From assembly GCA_964606855.1 (NCBI GenBank), contig CAZSHM010000008.1:1-48733 (forward strand): a DNA stretch of 48,733 bases, written 5' to 3'. Positions 16,755 through 25,808 of this stretch are shown here, piece by piece. The translations under genes and the position numbers were made by a program. Under the pieces are notes generated by a model. That model did no database searches, was not told the DNA's origin, and saw only the letters and a list, made by a program, of their open reading frames with translations. The DNA comes from UBA7185 sp964606855. GTDB lineage: Bacteria > Bacillota > Peptococcia > Peptococcales > Peptococcaceae. Position 1 is the first letter of the stretch; the number at the start of each line of letters is the position of its first letter.

Positions 16755-17240
16755 GTGGATATCAATCTATCCACAGCAATTTGGGCAGTGCTGAACTTCA
16801 TCCTGCTGGTCTTATTGCTCAAGGTGTTCTTATACAAGCCGATCTGCAACATGCTGGATAGCCGGAAGCAGGAAGTTGTCGACAATCTGAATTCCGCTGA
16901 GGAGGCAAAACTGGAGGCGCAAAAACTGCGCGACTCCTATACCGAGCAGATCCAGAACGCCAGAAACGAGGCCCAGGACATCATCAACCAAGCCACCAAA
17001 ATCGGCGAGCAGACAAAAGCGGATATCCTGAACGAAGCCAGAGAAGAAGCGGAACGGATGACGGCCAGAGCGCAGGCGGAGATTGTCCGCGAAAAGAACG
17101 AGGCCCTGGAAGAGATCCGGAACGAGGTTGCCGACCTGGCGGTGATGGCTGCGTCGAAGGTCGTCGGGAGAACGATTGACGCGGCGGATCACCGTGAGAT
17201 GGTGGATAACTTTGTGAAAGAGGTAGGGGAAGCGAAATGA
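16755..17240 (+). CDS. atpF: F-type ATP synthase subunit b
   Basis: The peripheral-stalk subunit: one N-terminal membrane helix (IWAVLNFILLVLLLKVFLY) followed by a long charged coiled coil to the C-terminus. GTG 16755 is chosen because AGGAGG (16741-16746) is 8 nt upstream; ATG 16749, two codons earlier, would be only 2 nt from that site. Either way the protein is about 161-163 residues, normal for the family. The stop overlaps the atpH start (ATGA). Confidence 0.93.
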   Translation: MDINLSTAIWAVLNFILLVLLLKVFLYKPICNMLDSRKQEVVDNLNSAEEAKLEAQKLRDSYTEQIQNARNEAQDIINQATKIGEQTKADILNEAREEAERMTARAQAEIVREKNEALEEIRNEVADLAVMAASKVVGRTIDAADHREMVDNFVKEVGEAK

Positions 17241-17782
17241 CGAATGCAGCGGTAGCAAAGCGTTACGCGCAGGCTCTCTTACAAATCGGACAGGAGAAGG
17301 ATTCGCTCGACCGCTATCAAGAGGATCTGAAGCTGGTCGTGGACACAATCCAGAGTGACGAAAGCCTGCAGCGGATTCTCCTCAGCCGGACGATCGGCAG
17401 CGACAAAAAGAAAAATATCGCAACAGCGCTGTTTGAGGGAAAAGTCGCGCAAATCATCCTCAATTTCCTGTATGTCGTGATCGATAAAAACAGAGAGGAC
17501 TGTATCGGAGACATCTACGTGATGTACTGCGTCTATGCCGATGAGGTTCGCAACATTGCTTACGCTGACATCGTTTCTGCATATCCGCTGACCGAAGCGC
17601 AGGAAGAAGCCCTTTGCGCGCAGCTGGAGCACATATCCGGCAAAACCGTGAAGCTGAATGTCAGCGTAGACGAAAGTCTGCTGGCCGGGATGGTCGTCAC
17701 CTTTGGCGATAAGGTCTACGACGGCACGGTGGGCGCCCGCCTCGCTGGGATAAAACAGAAAATGCACGAAGTACAGTTTTAA
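17237..17782 (+). CDS. atpH: F-type ATP synthase subunit delta
   Basis: A 181-residue OSCP/delta subunit joining the peripheral stalk to the top of F1. N-terminal helical domain starts AVAKRYAQALLQIG, as in the family, and the C-terminal part ends with the conserved GxxxxxGxVxTxGDKVYDGTVGARL type segment. Overlaps atpF by 4 nt and precedes atpA by 23 nt. Confidence 0.92.
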   Translation: MTNAAVAKRYAQALLQIGQEKDSLDRYQEDLKLVVDTIQSDESLQRILLSRTIGSDKKKNIATALFEGKVAQIILNFLYVVIDKNREDCIGDIYVMYCVYADEVRNIAYADIVSAYPLTEAQEEALCAQLEHISGKTVKLNVSVDESLLAGMVVTFGDKVYDGTVGARLAGIKQKMHEVQF

Positions 17783-17805
17783 TCAAGATTGGGGTGAGGG
17801 ACTAA

Positions 17806-19320
17806 ATGAATATCAGACCAGAGGAAATTAGTTCCATTCTGAAAGAACAGATCGAAAATTACGACAATCATATAGAGGCCAGCGACATCGGTACGGTCAT
17901 CGAGGTCGGCGACGGCATCGCCCAGGTCTATGGCTTGAAGGATGCAATGGTCAATGAGCTGCTGGAATTTCCGGGCGGCGTGCAGGGAATGGCGCAGAAC
18001 CTGGAGGAGGATCACGTCGGCTGTGTCATCTTAGGCCCCTACAAGCACATCAAGGAGGGCGACCCGGTCAAGAAAACGGGCCGTATCGTTGAGGTTCCTG
18101 TCGGGGAAGCGCTCCTGGGCCGCGTGGTAAACGCCGTCGGCGATCCGATCGACGGCAAAGGGCCCATTGTGACGGACAAGTTCCGGCCGGTGGAATCGGT
18201 CGCGCCCGGCGTCATCACCAGAAAGGGCGTGCACCAGCCGCTGCAGACCGGCATCAAGTGCATCGACTCTCTGGTGCCCATCGGAAAAGGGCAGCGTGAG
18301 CTGATCATCGGCGACCGCCAGACAGGAAAAACGGCCGTCGCGATCGACACCATCATCAACCAGAAGGGAAAGAACGTGTACTGCATCTATGTCGCCATCG
18401 GCCAGAAAGCCTCCACGGTTGCTAACGTGGTGAGCAAGCTGGAGGAATACGGTGCCATGGATTACAGCATTGTCGTCGCGGCGACGGCTTCCGAGCCCGC
18501 GCCGATGCTCTATATCGCGCCGTACGCAGGCGCCGCCATGGGCGAGGAATTCATGTTCAACGGCAAAGATGTGCTGATTGTCTACGACGACCTCTCCAAG
18601 CAGGCCGTGGCGTACCGCGAACTGTCGCTGCTGCTGAAGCGTCCCCCCGGGCGCGAGGCGTATCCGGGCGATGTGTTCTATCTGCACTCCCGGCTTCTGG
18701 AGCGCGCGGCAAAATTGGAAGATGAGCTGGGCGGCGGCTCCATGACCGCGTTGCCGATCATCGAAACGCAGGCGGGCGATATCAGCGCCTACATTCCGAC
18801 CAACGTGATTTCCATCACCGACGGCCAGATCTTCCTGGAGGCCGACCTTTTCAACGGCGGTGTGCGTCCGGCCATCAACGCCGGCGTATCCGTATCCCGT
18901 GTCGGCGGCTCCGCGCAGATCAAGGCCATGAAGAAGATTTCCGGCAACCTGCGTCTGGACTTGGCGCAGTATAACGAGCTGAAAGCGTTCACCCAGTTCG
19001 GCTCCGATCTGGATGCCGCCACAAAGGCCTCGCTGGACCGCGGCGAGCGCGTCATCGAGATTCTGAAACAGGGACAGTATGTGCCGATGCCCGTGGAGGA
19101 TCAGGTGGTGGTCATTTACGCCGTATCCAAGGGCTATACCGATGATATCGCGGTAGAGAAGATCGGCGCTTTTGAAAAGGGCCTGCTCAGCTTTATGAAA
19201 TCCTCCAGCTACAAGACCAGCGTTCTGGAAGTGATCGCATCGACCGGCAACATGGGGAATGATACCGAGGCGGAACTGGTAAAAGCGATCCAGGCGTTCA
19301 AAGAGAGCTTCCAGGCGTAA
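17806..19320 (+). CDS. atpA: F-type ATP synthase subunit alpha
   Basis: A 504-residue F1 subunit carrying the non-catalytic nucleotide sites. Walker A is GDRQTGKTA, Walker B is VLIVYDDL, and the signature PAINAGVSVSRVG is present. Ribosome site GGGGTGAGG lies before ATG 17806. Length and sequence are ordinary for the family. Confidence 0.97.
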   Translation: MNIRPEEISSILKEQIENYDNHIEASDIGTVIEVGDGIAQVYGLKDAMVNELLEFPGGVQGMAQNLEEDHVGCVILGPYKHIKEGDPVKKTGRIVEVPVGEALLGRVVNAVGDPIDGKGPIVTDKFRPVESVAPGVITRKGVHQPLQTGIKCIDSLVPIGKGQRELIIGDRQTGKTAVAIDTIINQKGKNVYCIYVAIGQKASTVANVVSKLEEYGAMDYSIVVAATASEPAPMLYIAPYAGAAMGEEFMFNGKDVLIVYDDLSKQAVAYRELSLLLKRPPGREAYPGDVFYLHSRLLERAAKLEDELGGGSMTALPIIETQAGDISAYIPTNVISITDGQIFLEADLFNGGVRPAINAGVSVSRVGGSAQIKAMKKISGNLRLDLAQYNELKAFTQFGSDLDAATKASLDRGERVIEILKQGQYVPMPVEDQVVVIYAVSKGYTDDIAVEKIGAFEKGLLSFMKSSSYKTSVLEVIASTGNMGNDTEAELVKAIQAFKESFQA

Positions 19321-19363
19321 CAGCCTTTGCTGCGCTGGTTTTTGAGAGGGTGGTGAAACAGGT

Positions 19364-20230
19364 TTGGCTAGTGGTAAGGAAATAAAACGGCGGATTCACA
19401 GCGTACAGAACACGGGAAAGATCACCAAGGCGATGAAGCTGGTGAGCGCCTCCAAGCTGCGCCGTGCGCAGGGTTCTGTGGTGTCCGCACGGCCCTATAA
19501 AAATAAACTGAAGGAAGTCCTTTCCCGTCTGGTCGTATCGGCCGGAGCCAGTGTGGAAGACCCGCTTTTGGAAGTGCGGGAAGTGAACCGGGTCGGCTTT
19601 GTCGTCTTTGCCTCCAACAAGGGGCTTGCCGGCGGATACAACGCCAACATCATGAAGGAGGCGCTGGCGCAGGTGCAGGAGGCGGAGGCCAAGGGCTATG
19701 CGGTCGGGATCGTCGCGGTGGGCAAAAAGGCGCGAGATTTCTTCCAGAAGCGGAACTATCCCATCGACGAAGCCTTCCTCACGGTGAATGACATTCCGTC
19801 CGCCATGGACGCCGACGCCATCACCAAGATGATCAAGACGGCCTACGTCACCGGGAAATACGACGAGGTGCACATCGTGTATTCGGAGTTCCGCAGCGCG
19901 ATGTCGCAGGTTCCCAAGACCGTGAAGGTGCTGCCCATCGAGACGCCGGAGGGCGATGCCAGCGACGAGCTCGATTACATCTTCGAACCGTCCGCGAGTA
20001 TCGTTCTGAGTCAGATTTTGCCATTGTATTTAGCGAACCAGGTATTCAGCGCGTTGACGGAAGCCAAGGCAGGCGAGCACGGCGCCCGCATGACGGCCAT
20101 GTCTTCCGCCAGCGACAACGCCAACGCCCTGGTGGCGCGCCTGGATCTCGAATACAACCGTGCGCGACAGGCCGCGATCACCAACGAGATCACAGAGATC
20201 GTCGGCGGCGCCAATGCGCTGAACGGATAA
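19364..20230 (+). CDS. atpG: F-type ATP synthase subunit gamma
   Basis: The 288-residue central-stalk subunit. Starts MASGKEIKRRIHSVQNTGKIT and ends with the conserved ALVARLDLEYNRARQAAITNEITEI region, shown here only in part; long terminal helices form the rotating coiled coil. The start is TTG at 19364, fixed by homology to the usual N-terminus. The only purine-rich site, GAGAGGGTGG, is rather far (about 10 nt or more), suggesting modest translation, which suits its single copy per enzyme. Confidence 0.95.
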   Translation: MASGKEIKRRIHSVQNTGKITKAMKLVSASKLRRAQGSVVSARPYKNKLKEVLSRLVVSAGASVEDPLLEVREVNRVGFVVFASNKGLAGGYNANIMKEALAQVQEAEAKGYAVGIVAVGKKARDFFQKRNYPIDEAFLTVNDIPSAMDADAITKMIKTAYVTGKYDEVHIVYSEFRSAMSQVPKTVKVLPIETPEGDASDELDYIFEPSASIVLSQILPLYLANQVFSALTEAKAGEHGARMTAMSSASDNANALVARLDLEYNRARQAAITNEITEIVGGANALNG

Positions 20231-20275
20231 CGCGCGATATGAGACACGATTATGAGAAAAGGAGGTCTCCCAATC

Positions 20276-21688
20276 TTGAATAAAGGTAGAGTGATTCGAA
20301 TCGTTGGTCCTGTCGTTGACGTGGAGTTCAGCGCCGACAATCTGCCCGCGATCTACAATGCGGTTGTGATCCGGACGGAGGATCAGGACGACAAAAAATT
20401 TGAAGTGAACCTGACCATGGAAGTAGAGCAGCACCTGGGCAACAACACGGTCCGCTGCGTCGCGATGTCCTCCACCGACGGCTTGGTGCGCGGCATGGTT
20501 GCCGTGGATATGGGCGGTCCCATCACGGTGCCGGTCGGCGACGGCACGCTGGGGCGGCTGATGAATGTTGTCGGGGATACCATCGATAATCTGGGCGAGA
20601 TCGAGGGCGGCGAGCGCTGGGGTATCCACAGAGAAGCGCCGACTTTTTCGGAACAGAACCCCGCCAAGGAGATCCTGGAGACGGGCATCAAAGTGATCGA
20701 CCTGATCTGCCCCTATGTGAAAGGCGGCAAGATCGGCCTGTTCGGCGGCGCCGGCGTGGGCAAGACCGTGCTGATTCAGGAACTGATCCGCAACATTGCC
20801 TATGAGCACGGCGGCTATTCTGTATTCGCCGGCGTGGGCGAGCGGACCCGTGAAGGGAAAGACCTGCTGGTGGAGATGACCGAGTCCGGCGTTATCAACA
20901 AGACGGCCATGGTGTTCGGGCAGATGAACGAGCCCCCCGGGGCCCGTATGCGGATTGCGCTGACGGGGCTGACCCTTGCGGAATATTTCCGCGATGTGCA
21001 GGGCCAGGATGTGCTGCTCTTCATCGATAACATTTTCCGCTTCACACAGGCCGGTTCCGAGGTGTCCGCGCTGCTGGGCCGTATGCCGTCCGCGGTGGGC
21101 TACCAGCCGACGCTGGCCACCGAGATGGGCGCGATGCAGGAGCGCATCACATCCACGAATAAAGGCTCTATCACGTCCGTGCAGGCCGTATATGTGCCGG
21201 CGGATGACTTGACCGACCCGGCTCCGGCGACGACCTTCGCCCACTTGGATGCGAAGACGGTCTTGAACCGGGACATTTCCGCGAAAGGCATTTATCCTGC
21301 GGTGGATCCGCTGGATTCCACATCCCGCATCCTCGATCCCCAGATTGTGGGCGAGGAGCACTACGCGGTGGCCCGCGGCGTACAGGAGATTCTGCAGCAG
21401 TATAAAGAACTGCAGGATATCATCTCCATTCTGGGCATGGATGAACTGACCGACGAACAGAAACTGACGGTGGCGCGCGCCCGCAAGATCGAGCGCTTCC
21501 TCTCCCAGTGCTTCTTTGTCGCGGAACAGTTCACGGGCAATCCTGGACAGTATATCCCGCTGAAGGAGACCATCCGCGGTTTCAAGGAGATCCTGGAAGG
21601 CAAACATGATGATCTGCCGGAAGGCGCGTTCCTTATGGTGGGAACCATCGATGACGCCGTGGAAAAAGCGAAAAAGATGATGGCGTAA
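20276..21688 (+). CDS. atpD: F-type ATP synthase subunit beta
   Basis: The 470-residue catalytic F1 subunit. Walker A GGAGVGKTV, the GERTREG catalytic segment, Walker B VLLFIDNIFRF and the DELSEED-like segment MDELTDEQK are visible. TTG 20276 is chosen: AAAGGAGG (20258-20265) lies 10 nt before it, and the protein then starts MNKGRVIRIVGPVVDVEF, as in relatives; ATG 20252 lies in front of the ribosome site. Confidence 0.96.
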   Translation: MNKGRVIRIVGPVVDVEFSADNLPAIYNAVVIRTEDQDDKKFEVNLTMEVEQHLGNNTVRCVAMSSTDGLVRGMVAVDMGGPITVPVGDGTLGRLMNVVGDTIDNLGEIEGGERWGIHREAPTFSEQNPAKEILETGIKVIDLICPYVKGGKIGLFGGAGVGKTVLIQELIRNIAYEHGGYSVFAGVGERTREGKDLLVEMTESGVINKTAMVFGQMNEPPGARMRIALTGLTLAEYFRDVQGQDVLLFIDNIFRFTQAGSEVSALLGRMPSAVGYQPTLATEMGAMQERITSTNKGSITSVQAVYVPADDLTDPAPATTFAHLDAKTVLNRDISAKGIYPAVDPLDSTSRILDPQIVGEEHYAVARGVQEILQQYKELQDIISILGMDELTDEQKLTVARARKIERFLSQCFFVAEQFTGNPGQYIPLKETIRGFKEILEGKHDDLPEGAFLMVGTIDDAVEKAKKMMA

Positions 21689-21701
21689 GGGGGATTGGCA
21701 A

Positions 21702-22100
21702 ATGGCTGATGGAGCCCTGATACTGGAGGTTATCACACCGGAACAGGTGACATTGCGGGTGGAGACGTCCTCTGTTGTCGTCCCCGGCGTGGACGGCGAG
21801 CTCGGCGTTTTGCGCGATCACGCGCCGCTCTTGGCGGGCCTGAAACCCGGCGTTGTGACGTACAAGACCGAGCATGGTGCGGAGAAGCTGGTGGTCGCCG
21901 GCGGCTTCATCGAGGTTGCCCATAATGTCGTCAGCATCCTTGCACCCGCCGCAGAAAAGGGCGCAGACATCGATTTTGTGAGAGCGGAGGCCGCGAAGAA
22001 ACGTGCGCAGGAGCGGATCGCCAAAAAAGAGGGCGTTGATATGGCGCGGGCAGAGGCCGCGCTGGCGCGTGCGAACGCGCGGCTGAGTCTCCGCGTCTGA
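21702..22100 (+). CDS. atpC: F-type ATP synthase subunit epsilon
   Basis: A 132-residue subunit with an N-terminal beta-sandwich (VVVPGVDGELGVLRDHAPLL is the typical block) and a C-terminal two-helix domain that can inhibit ATP hydrolysis. It is the last gene of the operon, 13 nt after atpD, and is followed by a terminator. Confidence 0.95.
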   Translation: MADGALILEVITPEQVTLRVETSSVVVPGVDGELGVLRDHAPLLAGLKPGVVTYKTEHGAEKLVVAGGFIEVAHNVVSILAPAAEKGADIDFVRAEAAKKRAQERIAKKEGVDMARAEAALARANARLSLRV

Positions 22101-22158
22101 TGCCGGCAGATCGGTGCGGGCCGGCGCAGGATGCAATACAGGGAAATTGCGAGGGATA

Positions 22159-22191
22159 AGGGCTGTTCCGCGAGAAGGGACGGCCCTTTTT
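22159..22191 (+). terminator. Terminator of the ATP synthase operon
   Basis: AGGGCTGTTCC (22159-22169) pairs, with G-U pairs, with GGGACGGCCCT, followed by TTTTT. Confidence 0.88.
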
Positions 22192-22211
22192 ATAGCGCTC
22201 AAGGTATGGCC

Positions 22212-22253
22212 TTAAATCTTCAAGATTAAATCTTCAAGATTAAATCTTCAAGA
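22212..22253. repeat. Three tandem 14-bp repeats with internal dyad
   Basis: TTAAATCTTCAAGA occurs three times without gaps at 22212-22225, 22226-22239 and 22240-22253. Each junction contains ATCTT-C-AAGAT, a near-palindrome. It lies between the atp terminator and the murA promoter, about 115 bp before the -35. It could be a protein-binding array or a slippage-prone repeat. Confidence 0.85.
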
Positions 22254-22367
22254 AGAAGGGGCCGAGGAATTGATCCATACAAGGGTGCACTTGTGCATGA
22301 CCCATACGCCCGCTGTTGGAAACCTTCCCGTGTGCGGGGGTGTAATTATTTTGTTGCCATTTTCTAT

Positions 22368-22396
22368 TTGACCAGTGTCAAAAAATGCGGTATCAT
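22368..22396 (+). promoter_or_regulatory. Promoter of murA
   Basis: TTGACC (22368-22373), 17-bp spacer, TATCAT (22391-22396). The -35 is part of a small dyad TTGAC-CAGT-GTCAA. The transcript would have a leader of about 185 nt before the murA start; I see no known riboswitch in it. Confidence 0.65.
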
Positions 22397-22585
22397 AAAA
22401 CCATGGGAGAATTTCTCCTCTATCGGCTTTTTTCCGCAAAAAACGGCTTCTTCTGTCGCACAGGGAAGATCCCGCGGCGGCGTGGTGCAATACAGAGCCG
22501 TGGAGGGCAAGACAGCACAGTAGCACGGAGAAACGGCGCAGGCCTATCCGTGAGCGGCATAGCAGTTCTGGGGAGGCAAAATACT

Positions 22586-23851
22586 TTGGAAAAACTCATC
22601 GTAGCAGGCGGGAACCGCATCTGTGGGGAGGTCAGCATCAGCGGAGCCAAAAATGCGGTTCTGCCGATTATAGCTGCCTCGATCCTGGCGGAAGATGTCA
22701 CCATCTTGCACGATGTGCCGGATCTGTCCGACGTGGCAACGATGCGAGAAGTGTTGGAAATTCTGGGCGCGAAGGTGACCATCGAGGGACACACCATGAC
22801 CATCGATAGCCACAGCCTGACGCAGTGTGACGCGCCCTATCATTATATTCAAAAAATGCGTGCCAGCGTGCTCATCATGGGGCCGCTGCTGGCACGGATG
22901 GGGGAGGCGCACATTTCCATGCCCGGCGGCTGCGCGATTGGCACGCGCCCGATCGATCTGCACCTGAAAGGGCTGGAGGCCTTGGGGGCACAGATCCAGA
23001 TCGACCACGGGGAGATAAACGCCGTGGTTCCCGGTGGCAAACTCAAGGGCAGCCGTATCTATCTTGACTATCCGAGCGTCGGCGCTACCGAGCATATCAT
23101 AGCGGCCGCCGTCACCGCCGAGGGGGTGACGGTGATCGAGAATGCCGCGGAGGAGCCGGAGATTGTGGATCTGGCCAGCTTTCTCAACAGTATGGGCGCC
23201 AACGTGCGCGGCGCCGGAACCAATGTCATCAAAATCGACGGTGTGGAGCGGCTCCACGGCACCAGCTACACCGTGATTCCGGATCGCATCGAGGCAGGCA
23301 GCTACATGGTTGCCGCCGCCATCACAGAGGGGGATCTGCTGATTCGGAACGTGATCGTCGACCATGTGAAGCCGCTGATCGCCAAACTCCTGGAGAGCGG
23401 CATGGAGGTGGCCGAGGAATGCGGCAACCTGCGCGTGCGCGGCAAACGCCCGCTCAGGGCTGTGGACATCAAGACCATGCCGTATCCCGGCTTTCCAACC
23501 GATATGCAGGCCCAGTTTATGGCGCTGATGGCGGTGGCAGAGGGCACAAGCGTTTTTACCGAGACAGTGTTTGAGAATCGTTTCATGCAGGCGGACGAGC
23601 TGCGGCGCATGGGTGCCAACATCAAGATTGACGGTCGCAACGCCATCATCGAGGGCGTCGAGCGGCTGACCGGCTGCAAGGTTCGGGCGACCGATCTGCG
23701 CGCCGGGGCGGCCCTGATCATCGCGGCGCTGGCGGCCGAGGGGCAGACGGAGATCAGCGATCTGCAACACATCGACCGCGGCTACGAGGATTTGATCGGC
23801 AAGCTGCGCTCGATCGGCGCCGACATCCGCCGCGTGAGCGACGAGAGCTGA
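22586..23851 (+). CDS. murA: UDP-N-acetylglucosamine 1-carboxyvinyltransferase
   Basis: A 421-residue enzyme that transfers enolpyruvate from PEP to UDP-GlcNAc, the first committed step of peptidoglycan synthesis; target of fosfomycin. The substrate Lys-Asn pair is in SGAKNAVLP, the catalytic cysteine in PGGCAIGTRPIDLH (so the enzyme is expected to be fosfomycin-sensitive), and the general acid region is FPTDMQAQ. TTG 22586 is chosen because GGGGAGG (22570-22576) is 9 nt upstream and the protein then starts MEKLIVAGGNRICG; the frame is open from 22385 but the extra 67 residues are not family-like. Placement after atpC matches Bacillus murAA. Confidence 0.95.
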   Translation: MEKLIVAGGNRICGEVSISGAKNAVLPIIAASILAEDVTILHDVPDLSDVATMREVLEILGAKVTIEGHTMTIDSHSLTQCDAPYHYIQKMRASVLIMGPLLARMGEAHISMPGGCAIGTRPIDLHLKGLEALGAQIQIDHGEINAVVPGGKLKGSRIYLDYPSVGATEHIIAAAVTAEGVTVIENAAEEPEIVDLASFLNSMGANVRGAGTNVIKIDGVERLHGTSYTVIPDRIEAGSYMVAAAITEGDLLIRNVIVDHVKPLIAKLLESGMEVAEECGNLRVRGKRPLRAVDIKTMPYPGFPTDMQAQFMALMAVAEGTSVFTETVFENRFMQADELRRMGANIKIDGRNAIIEGVERLTGCKVRATDLRAGAALIIAALAAEGQTEISDLQHIDRGYEDLIGKLRSIGADIRRVSDES

Positions 23852-23967
23852 CGCGGCGGCGCAGTTCCGCCGCGGTCGGTTCGGCGCACTTGTCAGTCCG
23901 CGGAAGCCTGGCTAGATGCGCTGCCGGTGCTTTTGCAGGGAAATAAAGCGGCAAACATAACAAAGAT

Positions 23968-24010
23968 AAAAAGAGATGGAGCGGCGTTTTCGTGCCGCCC
24001 CATCTCTTTT
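23968..24010. terminator. Bidirectional terminator after murA
   Basis: AAAAGAGATGGAGCGGC (from 23968) pairs with GCCGCCCCATCTCTTTT (ending 24010) with one mismatch. A- and T-tracts at the two ends allow it to end both murA and the convergent transglutaminase gene. Confidence 0.92.
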
Positions 24011-24113
24011 CATGTTCGCGCGCTTCCGCGTGGGGCTCACGCCGCCTTCGTCCTGCCGCGCAGCAGGGCAGACAGGCCGCGATACCGTCCTGCACGGCGA
24101 GACAGACGGGGCA

Positions 24114-25589
24114 TCACGCCGTGTGCCTGCCCGCGGTCTGCTGCTCCTGCATCTTCTGCAATTCCAGCGTCGCCCAAGTCATGTCGACGATGTCGCCGCG
24201 GGATGCCGCGGACGGCCCTTCTGCCTGTGCCTCAGTCAGAATCCCGTGTGTCACCGCGATTGCCAGCGCGTCCTCATAGCTGTGCTCGATGCCGAGCACC
24301 CGCAGCATCATCACAGCATAGTCGCGCTTGGAGGCGGGGCCGGTGCCGAACAGTGTCTCGCTCTGCCCGCGCGTCAGTTTATTTGCATAGAGATACCCGA
24401 TGGAGCCGCGTGCCCAGGCGGGCACGTCCGTGAAGGGGCACTGGGCGGCATACGCGGCGCCGTTTTTCGCAAGTGCCGCAGTGCCGCCGTTCATGCGCAT
24501 GACCATGACGCCCATCTCCACGCGCGTCATCGCTTCCTCCAGGCGGAAGCCGCGCGCATCGCCGCTGAAAAGGCCCAGTGCCTGCAGCGCCTCGGCGTGC
24601 TTGCGTGTGCTCTCGCTTACGGGCTGTGTCCCGATGTCCGTCGGATCATCGACGCCGGTCATGTCTTTCAAATAGTTCGGATCGGCAAAATCACCCGCCT
24701 CGGCGTCCTCTACCGAGAGTCCCTGGTAGGGAAGCGGCACGTCGTCCCGCTGGCCGACGGTGCGCCCCGTGTAGATTTCCTTGCTGGTTTCATAGGAATT
24801 CCAGTCGAACGTGTGGGTGCCTTTCCTGCGGAAATCGTCGATGTTGAGCAGAAAATACTCCCAGCGGTCACTGGAATCCTGCCGCCCGACGGGATCGTTA
24901 AAGGTTACGTCCAGCATCCACCACTTCTTGTCCAGGTAGACAGCATTCCAGACATGGCTTCCGCTGTAGGATTCGCCCGTCACCTTGATGCAGGGGATGT
25001 CGAGAAATTCGCAGATGAGCTGCACACTGTTGGCATAGCCCTCGCACACCGCCTTGCCGCTGATCAGGCAGCCGTAGGCGGTGAAGGCGACGGGATAGTG
25101 ATCCGGGTCATTCACCGCCTCGGACAGATAGCGACAGTGGTCGATGATATAGCTGTTGACATAGCGCAGTTTTTCATAGTCTGTCTGATAGAGCGTGCTG
25201 GCGGCGTTGGCGATCTCCGCGGCTTTGCTGCGCACCTTGGGGCTGAGATCATTGTACTCCCGGCCGCGAAATGTGACGGAGAAGGAGGTCGGATCTGCGC
25301 TCGAGTAGTATTGCAGATTGGCGTCCAGGCTGAAGGGAACCAGGCGCGTGGAGAGATCCAGCGCATCGTCGATAAAAGTGCGCACGCGGGGATCTGTGCC
25401 GGAGACATTTGACTTCACGCTGATCGTGCCGCTGGCGTTATTCTCCAGGTAGGCCTGATACAGCGTGGTGGCGGCGCCGACTTCATCGCTGCTGGTGTTG
25501 GCGGATGCCGGGGAGGCACACAAGAACAGCAACGCCGCCGCGCAGCATAGCGCGGCTCCAAATTTCCACTTTGCGGGTCGTGGGTTCAT
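24114..25589 (-). CDS. Exported transglutaminase-like protein with SLH-like repeats
   Basis: A 491-residue exported protein. A signal peptide ends near residue 30 (LLFLCASPASA). A transglutaminase-like domain follows, with the catalytic triad Cys182 in GKAVCEGYANS, His212 in GSHVWNAVY and Asp227 in WWMLDVTFND. The C-terminal third (about 330-480) holds S-layer-homology-like repeats (ALQALGLFSGD, FTDVPAWARGSIGYLYANKL, SKRDYAVMMLRVLG), suggesting anchoring to the cell wall. It may be a protease or an amide-processing enzyme; relatives are largely uncharacterised. ATG 25589 is fixed by the signal peptide. The frame upstream to 25745 crosses the gntR operator and is not coding. Confidence 0.85.
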   Translation of the reverse strand: MNPRPAKWKFGAALCCAAALLFLCASPASANTSSDEVGAATTLYQAYLENNASGTISVKSNVSGTDPRVRTFIDDALDLSTRLVPFSLDANLQYYSSADPTSFSVTFRGREYNDLSPKVRSKAAEIANAASTLYQTDYEKLRYVNSYIIDHCRYLSEAVNDPDHYPVAFTAYGCLISGKAVCEGYANSVQLICEFLDIPCIKVTGESYSGSHVWNAVYLDKKWWMLDVTFNDPVGRQDSSDRWEYFLLNIDDFRRKGTHTFDWNSYETSKEIYTGRTVGQRDDVPLPYQGLSVEDAEAGDFADPNYLKDMTGVDDPTDIGTQPVSESTRKHAEALQALGLFSGDARGFRLEEAMTRVEMGVMVMRMNGGTAALAKNGAAYAAQCPFTDVPAWARGSIGYLYANKLTRGQSETLFGTGPASKRDYAVMMLRVLGIEHSYEDALAIAVTHGILTEAQAEGPSAASRGDIVDMTWATLELQKMQEQQTAGRHTA

Positions 25590-25625
25590 CAGAGTTTCCT
25601 GCCTTTCCAAGAAATTCGCAGTATT

Positions 25626-25631
25626 AGTATA
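25626..25631 (-). promoter_or_regulatory. Extended -10 of the transglutaminase gene
   Basis: The minus strand reads TGTGCTATACT with -10 TATACT at 25631-25626, 37 nt before the start codon. No good -35 is seen, so the TG extension probably matters. Confidence 0.5.
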
Positions 25632-25698
25632 GCACAATCCGGGCTGTAAAATATATGGATTTGGAAAAGATTTGTCCCGCGAAGGCAGGACAAAAAGC

Positions 25699-25745
25699 TT
25701 GACAGGGGAAGCATTTTGTCGTATTGTATTATTGCAATAGTACAA
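25699..25745 (+). promoter_or_regulatory. gntR-ABC promoter with palindromic operator
   Basis: TTGACA (25699-25704), 17-bp spacer and TATTGT (25722-25727) form the promoter. A 22-bp near-perfect palindrome covers the -10 and start site: TTGTATTATTG (25724-25734) and CAATAGTACAA (25735-25745), with ten of eleven base pairs matching. Position and symmetry suit autorepression by the YtrA-like GntR protein encoded directly downstream. Confidence 0.8.
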
Positions 25746-25808
25746 ACAGGAAGAAATGGTCGATCACAGCGCGGCACACCATATTTGCGGGAGAGGAGCG
25801 ATATACGG

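Noticed and set aside
22212..22253. CRISPR array
   Set aside because: The repeats are 14 bp and directly adjacent, with no spacers and no cas genes nearby.
22385..22585. 67-residue N-terminal extension of MurA
   Set aside because: It begins inside the promoter region, is not family-like, and a well-spaced ribosome site supports TTG 22586.
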